64,000 nucleotides of DNA from PALSA-555 sp963821325. Lineage in GTDB: Bacteria > Actinomycetota > Acidimicrobiia > IMCC26256 > PALSA-555. Below the pieces are notes generated by a model that had not been told where the DNA came from, did no database searches, and saw only the letters and a list, made by a program, of their open reading frames with translations. The stretch's first letter is position 1. Every line of letters begins with the position of its first letter. The DNA is taken from NCBI GenBank assembly GCA_963821325.1, contig CAWGDC010000004.1, forward strand, positions 1 through 64,000, given 5' to 3'. Shown here piece by piece: positions 28,269 through 36,329 of the stretch. The position numbers and the translations under genes are program-made.

Positions 28269-28272
28269 CGAC

Positions 28273-28569
28273 ATGCTCCGCCACGTCGTCTGCCTCACCT
28301 GGAACGAGCACGCCACCCCCGCCGCGGTCGACGCCGCGGCGCGGGCCCTCGCCGCGCTCCCCGCCCAGATCCCCGACCTGCGCGCCCTCCATGTCGGCCC
28401 CGACGTCGGCCTCGCCGCGGGGAACGCCGACTTCGCGATCGTCGCCGACTTCGACGACGCCGACGGCTGGCGTCGCTACCAGGAGCACCCGGCCCATCAG
28501 GCCGTCCTCGTCGAGGCGCTCCGACCGATCATCGCGGCGCGGGCCGCGGCGCAGTTCGAGTGGACCTGA
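28273..28569 (+). CDS. Dabb-family (stress-responsive A/B barrel) protein
   Basis: 98 aa, ATG 28273, four bases after the SDR stop. It matches the Dabb ferredoxin-like barrel: LRHVVCLTWNEHATPAAVDA, LHVGPDVGLAAGNADFAIVADF and YQEHPAHQAVL. Members are small dimeric proteins, some acting in polyketide cyclisation or monooxygenation, most of unknown role. Confidence 0.8.
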   Translation: MLRHVVCLTWNEHATPAAVDAAARALAALPAQIPDLRALHVGPDVGLAAGNADFAIVADFDDADGWRRYQEHPAHQAVLVEALRPIIAARAAAQFEWT

Positions 28570-28594
28570 GAGGGCCGCGCGTACGCTGGGCGGG

Positions 28595-29192
28595 ATGCCC
28601 GGCCGGCGGGTGCTGACCCTCCCGAACCTCATCTCGGTGCTGCGCCTCGCGTGCGCGCCGCTGCTGTGCTGGCTGCTCCTCGGCCCCGACGACCGCGTCG
28701 CCGCGTTCGTGCTCCTCGCCGTGCTCGGCGCCACCGACTGGGTCGACGGGTGGATCGCCCGCCACTACGACCAGGGCAGCGACCTCGGCAAGATCCTCGA
28801 CCCGACCGCCGACCGGGTCCTCCTGCTCACCGCCGGCGTCGCGCTGCTCCTCGAAGGCAGCCTCCCGGTCGGGGTCGGCGTCGCGGTGCTGGCCCGCGAG
28901 GTCCTCGTGGCGGGCGCCACGCTCGCGCTCGCCGCCGCCGGGGCCCGCCGCATCGACGTCCGCTGGGTCGGGAAGGCCGGGACGCTCGCCCTCATGTTCG
29001 CCCTCCCCGGCTTCCTCCTCGTCCACCTCGTCGACCCCGGCGCCGGCCGCACCGTCATCCTCTCCCTCACGTGGCTCGCCACGATCGGCGGGCTGCTCCT
29101 CGCCTACGCGCGCCACCGCCGCGTACGTCCCGGCCGCCCGGGTCGCGTTGCGGGAGGGCCGCACGGCGCGTGCCGAGCGGGTCGCGGCGTGA
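28595..29192 (+). CDS. CDP-alcohol phosphatidyltransferase (PgsA type)
   Basis: About 199 aa, ATG 28595. The family signature DG-x2-AR-x8-G-x3-D-x3-D is intact (DWVDGWIARHYDQGS, then GKILDPTADR). Several transmembrane helices are visible (LRLACAPLLCWLLL, VLLLTAGVALLLEGSLPVGVGVAVLA). It makes a phospholipid such as phosphatidylglycerophosphate from CDP-diacylglycerol at the membrane. As printed, the frame runs on into the next gene. A one-base change near 29119 instead gives AYVPAARVALREGRTARAERVAA and a TGA overlapping the next start (GTGA), as elsewhere here. In M. tuberculosis pgsA2 lies just upstream of gcvH-garA. Confidence 0.85.
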
Positions 29193-31675
29193 AGGCCGTC
29201 ATCCTCGCCGGCGGGGAAGGCACCCGGCTGCGGCCGCTCACCAGCAACCAGCCCAAGCCGATGCTGCCGCTCGTCAACCGGCCGATGATGGAGCACATCG
29301 TCGCCCTGCTCGCCCAGCACGGCTTCGACGACGTCGTCGTCACCGTCGCGTACCTCGCCAACCACATCCGCACCTACTTCGGGGACGGCTCCGACTTCGG
29401 GATCCGGATGCGCTACGCCACCGACGAGCAGCCGCTCGGCACCGCCGGGTCGGTGCGCAACGCGGCCAGCGAGCTCGACGACACGTTCCTCGTCATCTCG
29501 GGTGACGTGCTCACCGACATCGACCTGACCGGGTTCGTGAAGGCCCACCGCGACAGCGGCGCGGTCGCGTCGATCGGGTTGAAGCGCGTCGACAACCCCC
29601 TCGAGTTCGGGATCGTCATCACCCGACCCGACGGGACCATCGAGCGGTTCCTCGAGAAGCCGTCCTGGGGGCAGGTGTTCTCCGACACGATCAACACCGG
29701 GATCTACGTCCTCGAGCCGCGGGTCTTCGACTTCATCCCCGACGGCGCGGTCGTCGACTTCTCCGGGGACGTGTTCCCCGCCATCCTCGACGAGGGGCTG
29801 ACCCTCCACGGGCACGTCGCCGACGGCTACTGGGAGGACGTCGGCAGCATCGAGTCGTACCTGCAGGCCCACACCGACGTGCTCGACGGCCGGGTGCGCG
29901 TCGACATCGGCGGGTTCCAGGTCGCGGAGCGGGTCTGGCTCGGGGAGGGCGCCGACCTCGACCCCGGCGCACGCGTCGACGGGCCGGTCGTGATCGGCGA
30001 CAACTGCCGGGTCGAGGCCGGCGCGCACCTCGCCGAGTACACCGTGCTCGGCACCGACGTCGTCGTGCGCGGCGACGCGTCGGTCGTGCGGTCCGTGCTC
30101 CACGACCACGTGTACGTCGACCGGGGCGCCGAGCTGCGTGGCAGCGTCGTCGGCCGCTCGAGCGACGTCCGGGCCCACGCCCGGGTCGAGGAAGGCGCCG
30201 TCATCGGCGACGCGTGCTTCATCGGCCCGCACGCCGTCGTGAGCGCCGGCGTGAAGATCTACCCGTTCAAGACGGTCGACGCCGACGCGGTCGTGAACTC
30301 GTCGATCATCTGGGAGACCCGCGGCGCCCGCACCCTCTTCGGACGGCAGGGCATCCGCGGGTTGGCGAACGTCGACGTCACCCCCGAGGTCGCGGTGCGG
30401 GTCGCGATGGCCTACGGCACCGCGCTGAAGCGCGGCTCGGTCGTCACCGCCAGCCGCGACACCAGCCGCGTCGCGCGGGCGTTGAAGCGGGCGCTGATCG
30501 CCGGGCTGAACTTCGCCGGGGTCACGGTCGAGGACGTCGAGCTCGCCACCGTCCCCCTCACCCGCTTCCAGGTGCGCAACAGCCACGCCCAGGGCGGCAT
30601 CACCGTCCGGCTCGTCGGCGGCGACCCCGACAGCGTCGAGCTGCGCATCTTCGACGCCGACGGCCGCGACCTCGACGCCGGCACGCAGCGGCGCATCGAG
30701 CGGCTCCTCTACCGGGAGGACTACCGGCGCGCCTTCGGCGGCGACGTCGGCGAGATCATCTACCCGCCGCGTGCCATCGAGTTCTACGCCGCGGCGCTCG
30801 AGCGGTCCGTCGACGCCCAGCGGCTCAGCGACCGCCCGGCGAAGGTGGTCCTCGACTACTCGTTCGGCGCCGCGTCGGTCATCCTGCCCACCGTGCTCGG
30901 CAAGCTCGGCGCCGAGGTCCTCGCGGTGAACCCGTACGCCAGCACCGCGGCGGTCACCGCCGCCGAGCCCGACGTGCAGCGGGCCCGCATGGGCGAGCTC
31001 GTGCGCGCCTCGGCCAGCCAGCTCGGCTACATCGTGGAGCCGGCGGGGGAGACCGCCACGATCGTCGACGACACCGGCCATGCCCTGAGCGACGACGAGG
31101 CGATGCTGCTGCTGCTCCGGCTGCTCGGCGAGACCAAGCCGGGCGCCCGCGTCGCGCTGCCCGTGTCCACCACCCAGGCGGCCGCGCGCGTCATGGCGGA
31201 CGCCGGCGGCGAGGTCGTGTGGACCAAGCTCGACGACGCCGCGGTGATGGAGACCGCGTCGGCCGGCGGCATCGACTTCGCGGCGTCGAGCAGTGGCGGC
31301 TACATCTGGCCGGCGTTCCTCCCCGCCTACGACGCCATGGCCACCCTGGCGCAGCTCCTCGACCTGCTCGCCGAGACCGGCTGGCGCGTGTCGGACATCG
31401 TCGCCGCCCTCCCGCCGGTGCACATCGTGCACGACACCGTGCCCACCGCGTGGGAGCGCAAGGGGGCCGTCATGCGGGAGCTCATCGAGCATCCCCCGCC
31501 CGGCGACCTCGTGCTGATCGACGGGGTCAAGGTGTCCGGGCCCGACGGATGGACGCTCGTGCTGCCCGACCCGGAGTACCCGGCGACGCACGTCTGGGCC
31601 GAGGCGGCCACCGAAGCCGACGCGACGCGCCTCGCCGCCGAGCGGACCCGCGCCGTCGCGGACGCGCTCCGGTAG
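29189..31675 (+). CDS. Sugar-1-phosphate nucleotidyltransferase / hexapeptide / phosphohexomutase-like fusion
   Basis: 828 aa, GTG 29189. Residues 1-230 form the nucleotidyltransferase (ILAGGEGTRLRPLTSNQPKP, PLGTAGSVRNA, ISGDVLTDID), which makes an NDP-sugar, probably GDP-mannose. Residues about 245-380 are left-handed beta-helix repeats (VIGDNCRVEAGAHL). Residues about 385-825 resemble a phosphomannomutase, but key loops are altered: the phospho-Ser loop TASHNP reads VRNSHAQGG, the metal loop DGDGDR is not found (VEPAGETATIVDD stands near its place), and the sugar loop GExSGH reads ASSSGGY. The mutase half may therefore be regulatory or have changed chemistry. The protein supplies activated sugars for envelope glycans. 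Confidence 0.8.
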   Translation: MKAVILAGGEGTRLRPLTSNQPKPMLPLVNRPMMEHIVALLAQHGFDDVVVTVAYLANHIRTYFGDGSDFGIRMRYATDEQPLGTAGSVRNAASELDDTFLVISGDVLTDIDLTGFVKAHRDSGAVASIGLKRVDNPLEFGIVITRPDGTIERFLEKPSWGQVFSDTINTGIYVLEPRVFDFIPDGAVVDFSGDVFPAILDEGLTLHGHVADGYWEDVGSIESYLQAHTDVLDGRVRVDIGGFQVAERVWLGEGADLDPGARVDGPVVIGDNCRVEAGAHLAEYTVLGTDVVVRGDASVVRSVLHDHVYVDRGAELRGSVVGRSSDVRAHARVEEGAVIGDACFIGPHAVVSAGVKIYPFKTVDADAVVNSSIIWETRGARTLFGRQGIRGLANVDVTPEVAVRVAMAYGTALKRGSVVTASRDTSRVARALKRALIAGLNFAGVTVEDVELATVPLTRFQVRNSHAQGGITVRLVGGDPDSVELRIFDADGRDLDAGTQRRIERLLYREDYRRAFGGDVGEIIYPPRAIEFYAAALERSVDAQRLSDRPAKVVLDYSFGAASVILPTVLGKLGAEVLAVNPYASTAAVTAAEPDVQRARMGELVRASASQLGYIVEPAGETATIVDDTGHALSDDEAMLLLLRLLGETKPGARVALPVSTTQAAARVMADAGGEVVWTKLDDAAVMETASAGGIDFAASSSGGYIWPAFLPAYDAMATLAQLLDLLAETGWRVSDIVAALPPVHIVHDTVPTAWERKGAVMRELIEHPPPGDLVLIDGVKVSGPDGWTLVLPDPEYPATHVWAEAATEADATRLAAERTRAVADALR

Positions 31676-31702
31676 CCTGCCCGGCCAGTCGAGGGAGGCC
31701 CG

Positions 31703-32086
31703 GTGGAGTACCCGTCCGACCGCAGGTACAGCGAGCAGCACGAGTGGGTCGCGGTCAGCGGCGACACGGCGACGGTCGGGATCACCGACTACGCGGAGGA
31801 CGCGCTCGGCGACGTCGTCTTCGTCCAGGTCCCCGACGTCGGCCTCGAGGTCATCGCGGGCGCGTCGTGCGCCGAGGTGGAATCCACCAAGTCGGTGTCG
31901 GAGATCTACTCGCCGGTGTCCGGGGCGATCACCGCGGTGAACGAGACGCTCGCCGACGAGCCCGAGCGGCTGAACCGCGACCCGTACGGGGACGGCTGGA
32001 TCTTCACCCTGACGATGGTCGACGCCGGCGAGCTCGACGCGCTCCTCGACGCCGCCGCGTACCAGCACCTCGTGGAGCAGGCCTGA
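31703..32086 (+). CDS. gcvH: Glycine cleavage system H protein
   Basis: 127 aa, GTG 31703 after GAGGGAGG. It contains SEQHEWVAVSGDTATVGITDYAEDALGD and the lipoylation site VESTKSVSEIYSPVSG, with Lys lipoyl-acceptor. H protein shuttles the aminomethyl group of glycine between GcvP, GcvT and lipoamide dehydrogenase. It heads the garA/MerR block, while gcvT and gcvP lie 4-6 kb downstream on the same strand. Confidence 0.95.
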   Translation: MEYPSDRRYSEQHEWVAVSGDTATVGITDYAEDALGDVVFVQVPDVGLEVIAGASCAEVESTKSVSEIYSPVSGAITAVNETLADEPERLNRDPYGDGWIFTLTMVDAGELDALLDAAAYQHLVEQA

Positions 32087-32135
32087 CACCCGACGGTCGT
32101 TGAAGCCCCGCGCGGCCGTCGGTACCCTCGAGAGC

Positions 32136-32615
32136 ATGCGCTGCGCCCGCTGCGGCCACGAGAACGACCCGCCGGCCAACTTCTGCTCGTCGTGCGGCGC
32201 CGTCCTCAGCGACAGCGACGAGACCACGGCGTCCCTCGGGCTCCTCGAGAACCGCCAGGAGCTTGAAGCCCAGCTCGGGGACCTCCTGAGCGACCTGCCC
32301 GCCGACACCGGGCTGCTCGTCGTGCGGCGAGGACCCAACGCGGGCAGCACCTTCGCGCTCGACACCGACACCACCAGCATCGGCCGCCACCCCGACTCCG
32401 ACCTGTTCCTCGACGACGTCACCGTGTCCCGACGCCACGCCACCATGCGGCGCGGCGACGACGGCTACGAGATCACCGATGTCGGGTCGCTGAACGGCAC
32501 CTACGTCAACCGGGAGCGCATCGACACCGTCCCGATCAACGACATGGACGAGATCCAGATCGGCCGGTTCGTCCTCGTCTTCCTCCTCGGCGGGCGGTCC
32601 GAGGCGCGCGTGTGA
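32136..32615 (+). CDS. garA: GarA-like FHA protein with N-terminal zinc ribbon
   Basis: 159 aa, ATG 32136. It starts with a zinc ribbon (C3xxC6...C17xxC20), which the mycobacterial GarA does not have. Next is DETTAS (Thr30/31), matching the ETT motif phosphorylated by PknB/PknG in mycobacteria. The C-terminal FHA domain has SIGRHPDSDL, VSRRHATM and GSLNGTYVNRERID, the phosphothreonine-binding loops. In mycobacteria GarA binds and controls 2-oxoglutarate-consuming enzymes and glutamate dehydrogenase according to its phosphorylation state. Gene order (gcvH-garA-MerR) supports the same role. Stop overlaps the next start. Confidence 0.85.
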   Translation: MRCARCGHENDPPANFCSSCGAVLSDSDETTASLGLLENRQELEAQLGDLLSDLPADTGLLVVRRGPNAGSTFALDTDTTSIGRHPDSDLFLDDVTVSRRHATMRRGDDGYEITDVGSLNGTYVNRERIDTVPINDMDEIQIGRFVLVFLLGGRSEARV

Positions 32616-33481
32616 GCGCCCCCACCCGGGACCCCCAGCACCTCTCGATCGGGGAGGTGCTCAGCTCCCTCCACGACGAGTTCCCCGACGTCACCGTCTC
32701 GAAGATCCGCTTCCTCGAGAGCCAGGGGCTCATCGACCCCGAGCGCACCCCGTCGGGCTACCGGCGCTTCTACGCCACCGACGTGGAGCGGCTCCGCTGG
32801 ATCCTGGTCCAGCAGCGCGACCACTTCCTCCCGCTGCGGGTCATCAAGCAGCGCCTCGACCGCTACGGCCCGCAAGGCGCGCCGCCGCTCACGGCGAACG
32901 GCGACCAGCCCGCCGCGACACCCACGACGCGGCACGCCCCGACCCCATCGCCCACCCGGGCGACGTCGCCCCCGGCGCCGCGAGCAGCGCCGCGGCCGGC
33001 GCGTCGCTCGTCGTCGGAGCTCACCCTGCCGCTCGACGAGCTCGAAGAGCCCGAGGAGACCGACCTCGTCGCCGTGCCCGTCACCCCACCCGCCGCCGGT
33101 GCGGGGCACACACGCGAGGAGCTGTGCCGCGAGTCGGGGTTGGCGGCCGGTGCCCTCGAGGAGCTCGAGTCCTTCGGGCTCGTCGCGCCGACCGGCGGGG
33201 TGGGCGATGACGCCCGCTACGACGACGACGCCGTCGAGATCGCGCGCGTCGCGGCCGTGTTCTACCGTCACGCCGTCCGCGCCCGGCATCTGCGCATGTA
33301 CCAGCACATCGCCGAGCGCGAAGCCGAGCTGTTCATCCAGGCGCTCATCCTCTACCGCCGGCAGCGCAACCCGGCGGCCCGGGCCCGCCTCGAAGCCGAC
33401 CTGGTCCAGCTCGGGCAGGCCGGCGCCCGGCTGCGCGCGCTCATGCTGCGGCGGGTGCTGCGCGACGCCTGGCCCGAGTGA
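32612..33481 (+). CDS. MerR-family regulator, Rv1828-like
   Basis: 289 aa, GTG 32612 overlapping garA. An N-terminal winged helix is clear: LSIGEVLSSLHDEFPDVTVSKIRFLESQGLI and SGYRRFYATDVERLRWIL. A Pro/Ala/Thr-rich linker (residues about 90-140) precedes a C-terminal domain (LCRESGLAAGALEELESFGLV, RHLRMYQHIAEREAELFIQ) related to the Rv1828 effector region. No cysteine metal site is obvious. The position after garA matches Rv1828, whose ligand is unknown. Confidence 0.85.
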   Translation: MSAPTRDPQHLSIGEVLSSLHDEFPDVTVSKIRFLESQGLIDPERTPSGYRRFYATDVERLRWILVQQRDHFLPLRVIKQRLDRYGPQGAPPLTANGDQPAATPTTRHAPTPSPTRATSPPAPRAAPRPARRSSSELTLPLDELEEPEETDLVAVPVTPPAAGAGHTREELCRESGLAAGALEELESFGLVAPTGGVGDDARYDDDAVEIARVAAVFYRHAVRARHLRMYQHIAEREAELFIQALILYRRQRNPAARARLEADLVQLGQAGARLRALMLRRVLRDAWPE

Positions 33482-34128
33482 CCGTGCCGCTCCCGCCGCC
33501 GCGGGTGCTGCTCGACGAGGCGGCGCTGCGCCAGCGGGTGGCCGACCTCGCCGGGCGGATCGCGGCCGACCATCCCGACGGGGTGGTGCTCGTCGGGGTG
33601 CTGAAGGGGGCGCTGGTGTTCCTCGCCGACCTGGCCCGCGCCATCCGCGACGTCGACGTGGAGCTCGACTTCCTGGCGATCTCCCGGTACGCGCCCGACA
33701 GCGGCCGGGTGCGCATCCTCCAGGACCTCGTCCTCGACGTCACCGGGCGCGACGTCGTGCTCGTCGAGGACCTCATCGACACCGGCCTCACCCTCGCCTA
33801 CCTGCTCGGGCATGTGCGGGAGCGGCGACCCCGCCGCGTCGAGGTGTGCGCGCTGCTCGACCGCGCCGAGCGGCGCATCGTCCCCCTCGACGTGCGCTAC
33901 GTCGGGATCGAGGTGCCCGGCGACGCGTTCCTCCTCGGCTACGGGCTGCACTACGCGGAGCGGTACCGCAACCTGCCGGTCGTCATCACGGTCGACCAGG
34001 CCACCGTCCTCGCCGATCCCGACGCCTACCTGGGCGTCTACGACGCGTCGTGGTCGGCGTCGAACGGCGACAGCACCCCGTCCCCCGTGGCGACATCGGC
34101 GGAAAGGATCCGAGAGCCCCGCTGCTAG
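33478..34128 (+). CDS. hpt: Hypoxanthine phosphoribosyltransferase
   Basis: 216 aa, GTG 33478 overlapping the MerR stop. The PRPP loop VVLVEDLIDTGLTLAYLL and the strand motif VLVGVLKGALVFLADL are typical, as are VEVCALLDRAERR and YAERYRNLPVV near the end. It salvages hypoxanthine and guanine to IMP/GMP with PRPP. The C-terminal 40 residues (DPDAYLGVYDASWSASNGD onward) are a non-conserved extension. Its place inside the garA block is not seen in mycobacteria. Confidence 0.85.
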   Translation: MTVPLPPPRVLLDEAALRQRVADLAGRIAADHPDGVVLVGVLKGALVFLADLARAIRDVDVELDFLAISRYAPDSGRVRILQDLVLDVTGRDVVLVEDLIDTGLTLAYLLGHVRERRPRRVEVCALLDRAERRIVPLDVRYVGIEVPGDAFLLGYGLHYAERYRNLPVVITVDQATVLADPDAYLGVYDASWSASNGDSTPSPVATSAERIREPRC

Positions 34129-34170
34129 GGTGACGCGTGGTCCCCGGGTGTTGGTTGAAAGGCGCCGCCA

Positions 34171-34656
34171 GTGATCCCGATGTCGCTGGTGGGGGTCCGA
34201 GTCGAGGTCCCCACGAACCAGCCCATCGTCTTGCTCCGCGAGGAGGACGGGCAGCGGTACCTCCCGATCTTCATCGGACCGCCCGAAGCGACCGCGATCG
34301 TGTACGCGCTCCAAGGCATGGACACCCCGCGGCCCATGACCCACGACCTGTTCAAGACCGTCCTCGACGAGATGGCCGTCCGCCTCCAGCGGGTCGTGAT
34401 CACCGAGCTGCACGACGGCACCTTCTACGCCGAGATCGAGCTCGGCCAGAACGGCGACGTCCGCCGCATCTCCTCCCGCCCCTCCGACGCCCTCGCGCTC
34501 GCCGCCCGCTACCCCGAGCCGGTCCCGATCTACGCCGACGAGGCCGTCCTCGAGGAGGCCGGCGTCCTCTTCGACCAAGACGACGAGGAAGCCGAGATCG
34601 AGGAGTTCCGGGAGTTCCTCAACCAGGTCACCCCGGAGGACTTCGCACCCGAGTAG
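34171..34656 (+). CDS. Bifunctional nuclease (BFN/DUF151) family protein
   Basis: 161 aa, GTG 34171. The full BFN domain is present: SLVGVRVEVPTNQPIVLLRE, YLPIFIGPPEATAI, RPMTHDLFKTVLDEM and SSRPSDALALAARYPEP. The C-terminus is acidic (DQDDEEAEIEEFREFL). The plant member has RNase/DNase activity; the bacterial role is unsettled. Its position matches Rv1829 between the two MerR genes. Confidence 0.9.
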   Translation: MIPMSLVGVRVEVPTNQPIVLLREEDGQRYLPIFIGPPEATAIVYALQGMDTPRPMTHDLFKTVLDEMAVRLQRVVITELHDGTFYAEIELGQNGDVRRISSRPSDALALAARYPEPVPIYADEAVLEEAGVLFDQDDEEAEIEEFREFLNQVTPEDFAPE

Positions 34657-34804
34657 CGCCGCCGACACCCCGACCCGCCGGCGGCGCGCTCCCGGGGTGT
34701 CGCCGCACGCGAGCACCCGGGTGATCCGGGCGCGTCCCCGCGTCGAATGCTCGGGTGATGCCGGGGACCGGCGTCACCGGGGCACGGCGGGGGAGGGGAG
34801 CGCC

Positions 34805-35208
34805 ATGAGCGCCGACACCAACACCAAGACCATCCAGACCATGTACGAGGCGTTCGGTCGCGGGGACGTGGACGCGATCCTGGGGAACCTGACCGACGTC
34901 GTCGACTGGGCCGCGGACGGGCCGCCGGTGCGGCCCCGTGGTACGGGAGCTGCACCAGCCACGACGAGGTCCGCCAGTTCTTCGTCGCCTTCGGGTCGAC
35001 CGTCGAGGTGAGCGAGTTCACGCCGGTGAGCCTCGCCGCCACCGACACCGAGGTCTTCGCGCTCATCACGTTCACCGGCACCGTCCGGGCGACGGGGAAG
35101 CCGCTGTCGATGCACCTGCACCACTACTTCCGGTTCCGCGACGGCCGGGTCGAGTGCTACCGCGGCTCCGAGGACAGCGCCCAGACCGTCGCCGCCCTCG
35201 CCGGCTGA
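34805..35208 (+). CDS. SnoaL-like / NTF2-fold protein, frameshifted once
   Basis: About 134 aa, ATG 34805 after GGGAGGGGAGC. It starts DTNTKTIQTMYEAFGRGDVDA, with DVVDWAADG. A frame change near 34935 leads to PWYGSCTSHDEVRQFFVAF, then HLHHYFRFRDGRVECYRGSED. This cone-shaped fold covers isomerases, cyclases and proteins of unknown function, and no catalytic set is evident. It lies between the BFN and second MerR genes and has no counterpart in the mycobacterial cluster. Confidence 0.75.
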
Positions 35209-35300
35209 GCACCGGCGCCCCGGCCGGGCCGGCCGAGACCCCCGGGCTGGGGGCGGGCCCCCGGGGGACCGGGCGGGCCGATCGGGGCCGCCACGGTGCG

Positions 35301-35350
35301 TTGACGGCCCTCTGGCGGCCCACTACGGTCACAGCGGCGTAACTACGCCG
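35301..35350 (+). promoter_or_regulatory. Promoter with overlapping palindromic operator before the second MerR gene
   Basis: TTGACG (35301-35306), 17 bases, then TACGGT (35324-35329) fits a housekeeping promoter. A perfect inverted repeat CGGCGTA-AC-TACGCCG (35335-35350) covers the predicted transcription start. The placement suits repression, possibly by the MerR protein encoded 23 bases downstream. Motif inference only. Confidence 0.55.
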
Positions 35351-35372
35351 ATGTGACTCCGGGGAGGGCAGC

Positions 35373-35873
35373 GTGGGGTCCCAACGAGACGACAGCGTCG
35401 CGGCAGGCGGGGCGGAGACCGGCTTCGGGGGACCGCAGGTCTGCGCGATCGTCGGCATCTCGTACCGTCAGCTCGACTACTGGGCGCGCACCGACCTCGT
35501 GCGCCCGTCCCTCGCCGACGCGTGGGGCAGCGGCACGCAGCGGCGCTACTCGTACCGCGACCTCGTGCGGCTGAAGGTCATCAAGAGCCTGCTCGACGCC
35601 GGCGTGAAGCTCCAGACGGCCCGCCGCGCCATCGAGTACCTGCGGGAGGACACGACGCGGTGGGAGAGCGCGAGCCTCGTCCTCGACGGGACCGACTCGG
35701 TGCTCGCCCGCGACGGCGACCACCTCGTCGACCTCGTCCGGCGCGGCCAGGGCGTGCTGAACATCGTGCCGCTCGGTCACGTCGTCGAGGAGCTCGACGC
35801 GCGCATCAAGACGCTCGAACCAGCCGAGGCGGCGCCGGTGTCACCGCCGGCCCGCCGCGCCGCCGGGGGCTGA
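35373..35873 (+). CDS. MerR-family regulator, Rv1830-like
   Basis: 166 aa, GTG 35373 after GGGGAGGG. The winged helix reads VGISYRQLDYWARTDLVRP, GTQRRYSYRDLVRLKVIKSLLDAG and TARRAIEYLREDT. The C-terminal part (ASLVLDGTDSVLARDGDHLVDLV, GQGVLNIVPLGHVVEEL) matches the Rv1830 type, a regulator linked to growth and cell division in mycobacteria. Its own palindromic promoter suggests autoregulation. Confidence 0.85.
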   Translation: MGSQRDDSVAAGGAETGFGGPQVCAIVGISYRQLDYWARTDLVRPSLADAWGSGTQRRYSYRDLVRLKVIKSLLDAGVKLQTARRAIEYLREDTTRWESASLVLDGTDSVLARDGDHLVDLVRRGQGVLNIVPLGHVVEELDARIKTLEPAEAAPVSPPARRAAGG

Positions 35874-36306
35874 CCATTCCCGACGCGCTCCCGCACGAGC
35901 ACACCCGCTTCGCGCACAACTCCGAGCGCCAGTTCGCCAAGCTCCTCGACTTCTACGGGATCGTCTGGGAGTACGAGCCGCGGACCTTCACCCTCGACGA
36001 GGACCGCGAGGGCCACACCGTCCAGGCCTTCACCCCCGACTTCTACCTGCCGGCCTACGACCTCTACATCGAGATCACGACGCTGAACCAGAAGCTGGTC
36101 ACGAAGAAGAACCGCAAGGCCCGGCGGCTGCGCGACCGCTACCCCGGCACGAACATCAAGGTGCTGTACCAGCGCGACTACCTGCACCTGCTCGTGAAGT
36201 ACGGGCTCGAGCCACCGTCCCAGCTCGGGGCGCGCCCCTCGAGCCCACGGCGCGCCTCGACCTGTCGCCCGACCGGGACGCGGACGAGCAGGCCGAGACC
36301 GCCTGA
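35870..36306 (+). CDS. Conserved nuclease-like protein with apparent CTG start
   Basis: The reading frame has no usable ATG or GTG near its beginning. CTG 35870 overlaps the MerR stop as CTGA, copying the GTGA/ATGA pattern of neighbouring junctions. The protein reads TRFAHNSERQFAKLLDFYGIVWEYEPRTF, FTPDFYLPAYDLYIEIT, TKKNRKARRLRDRYPGTNIKVLYQRDYLHLL. The spaced D-x-x-x...E-I-T pattern after a conserved E resembles a PD-(D/E)xK nuclease core, but no activity is proven. A frame change near 36228 gives the end LDLSPDRDADEQAETA. Homologues by memory are conserved in actinobacteria near MerR/gcvT. Confidence 0.65.
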
Positions 36307-36329
36307 GCCGGGCGTAGGCTCCGGCGCCG

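Noticed and set aside
27884..31675. Single 1263-aa SDR/phospholipid-synthase/sugar-enzyme fusion
   Set aside because: The frame passes through other genes' shadow sequence; internal starts, motifs and overlap-style junctions define separate genes.
28529..32446. Minus-strand open frame of 1305 aa
   Set aside because: It covers antisense of at least four well-supported plus-strand genes and has low-complexity Arg/Asp/Val composition.
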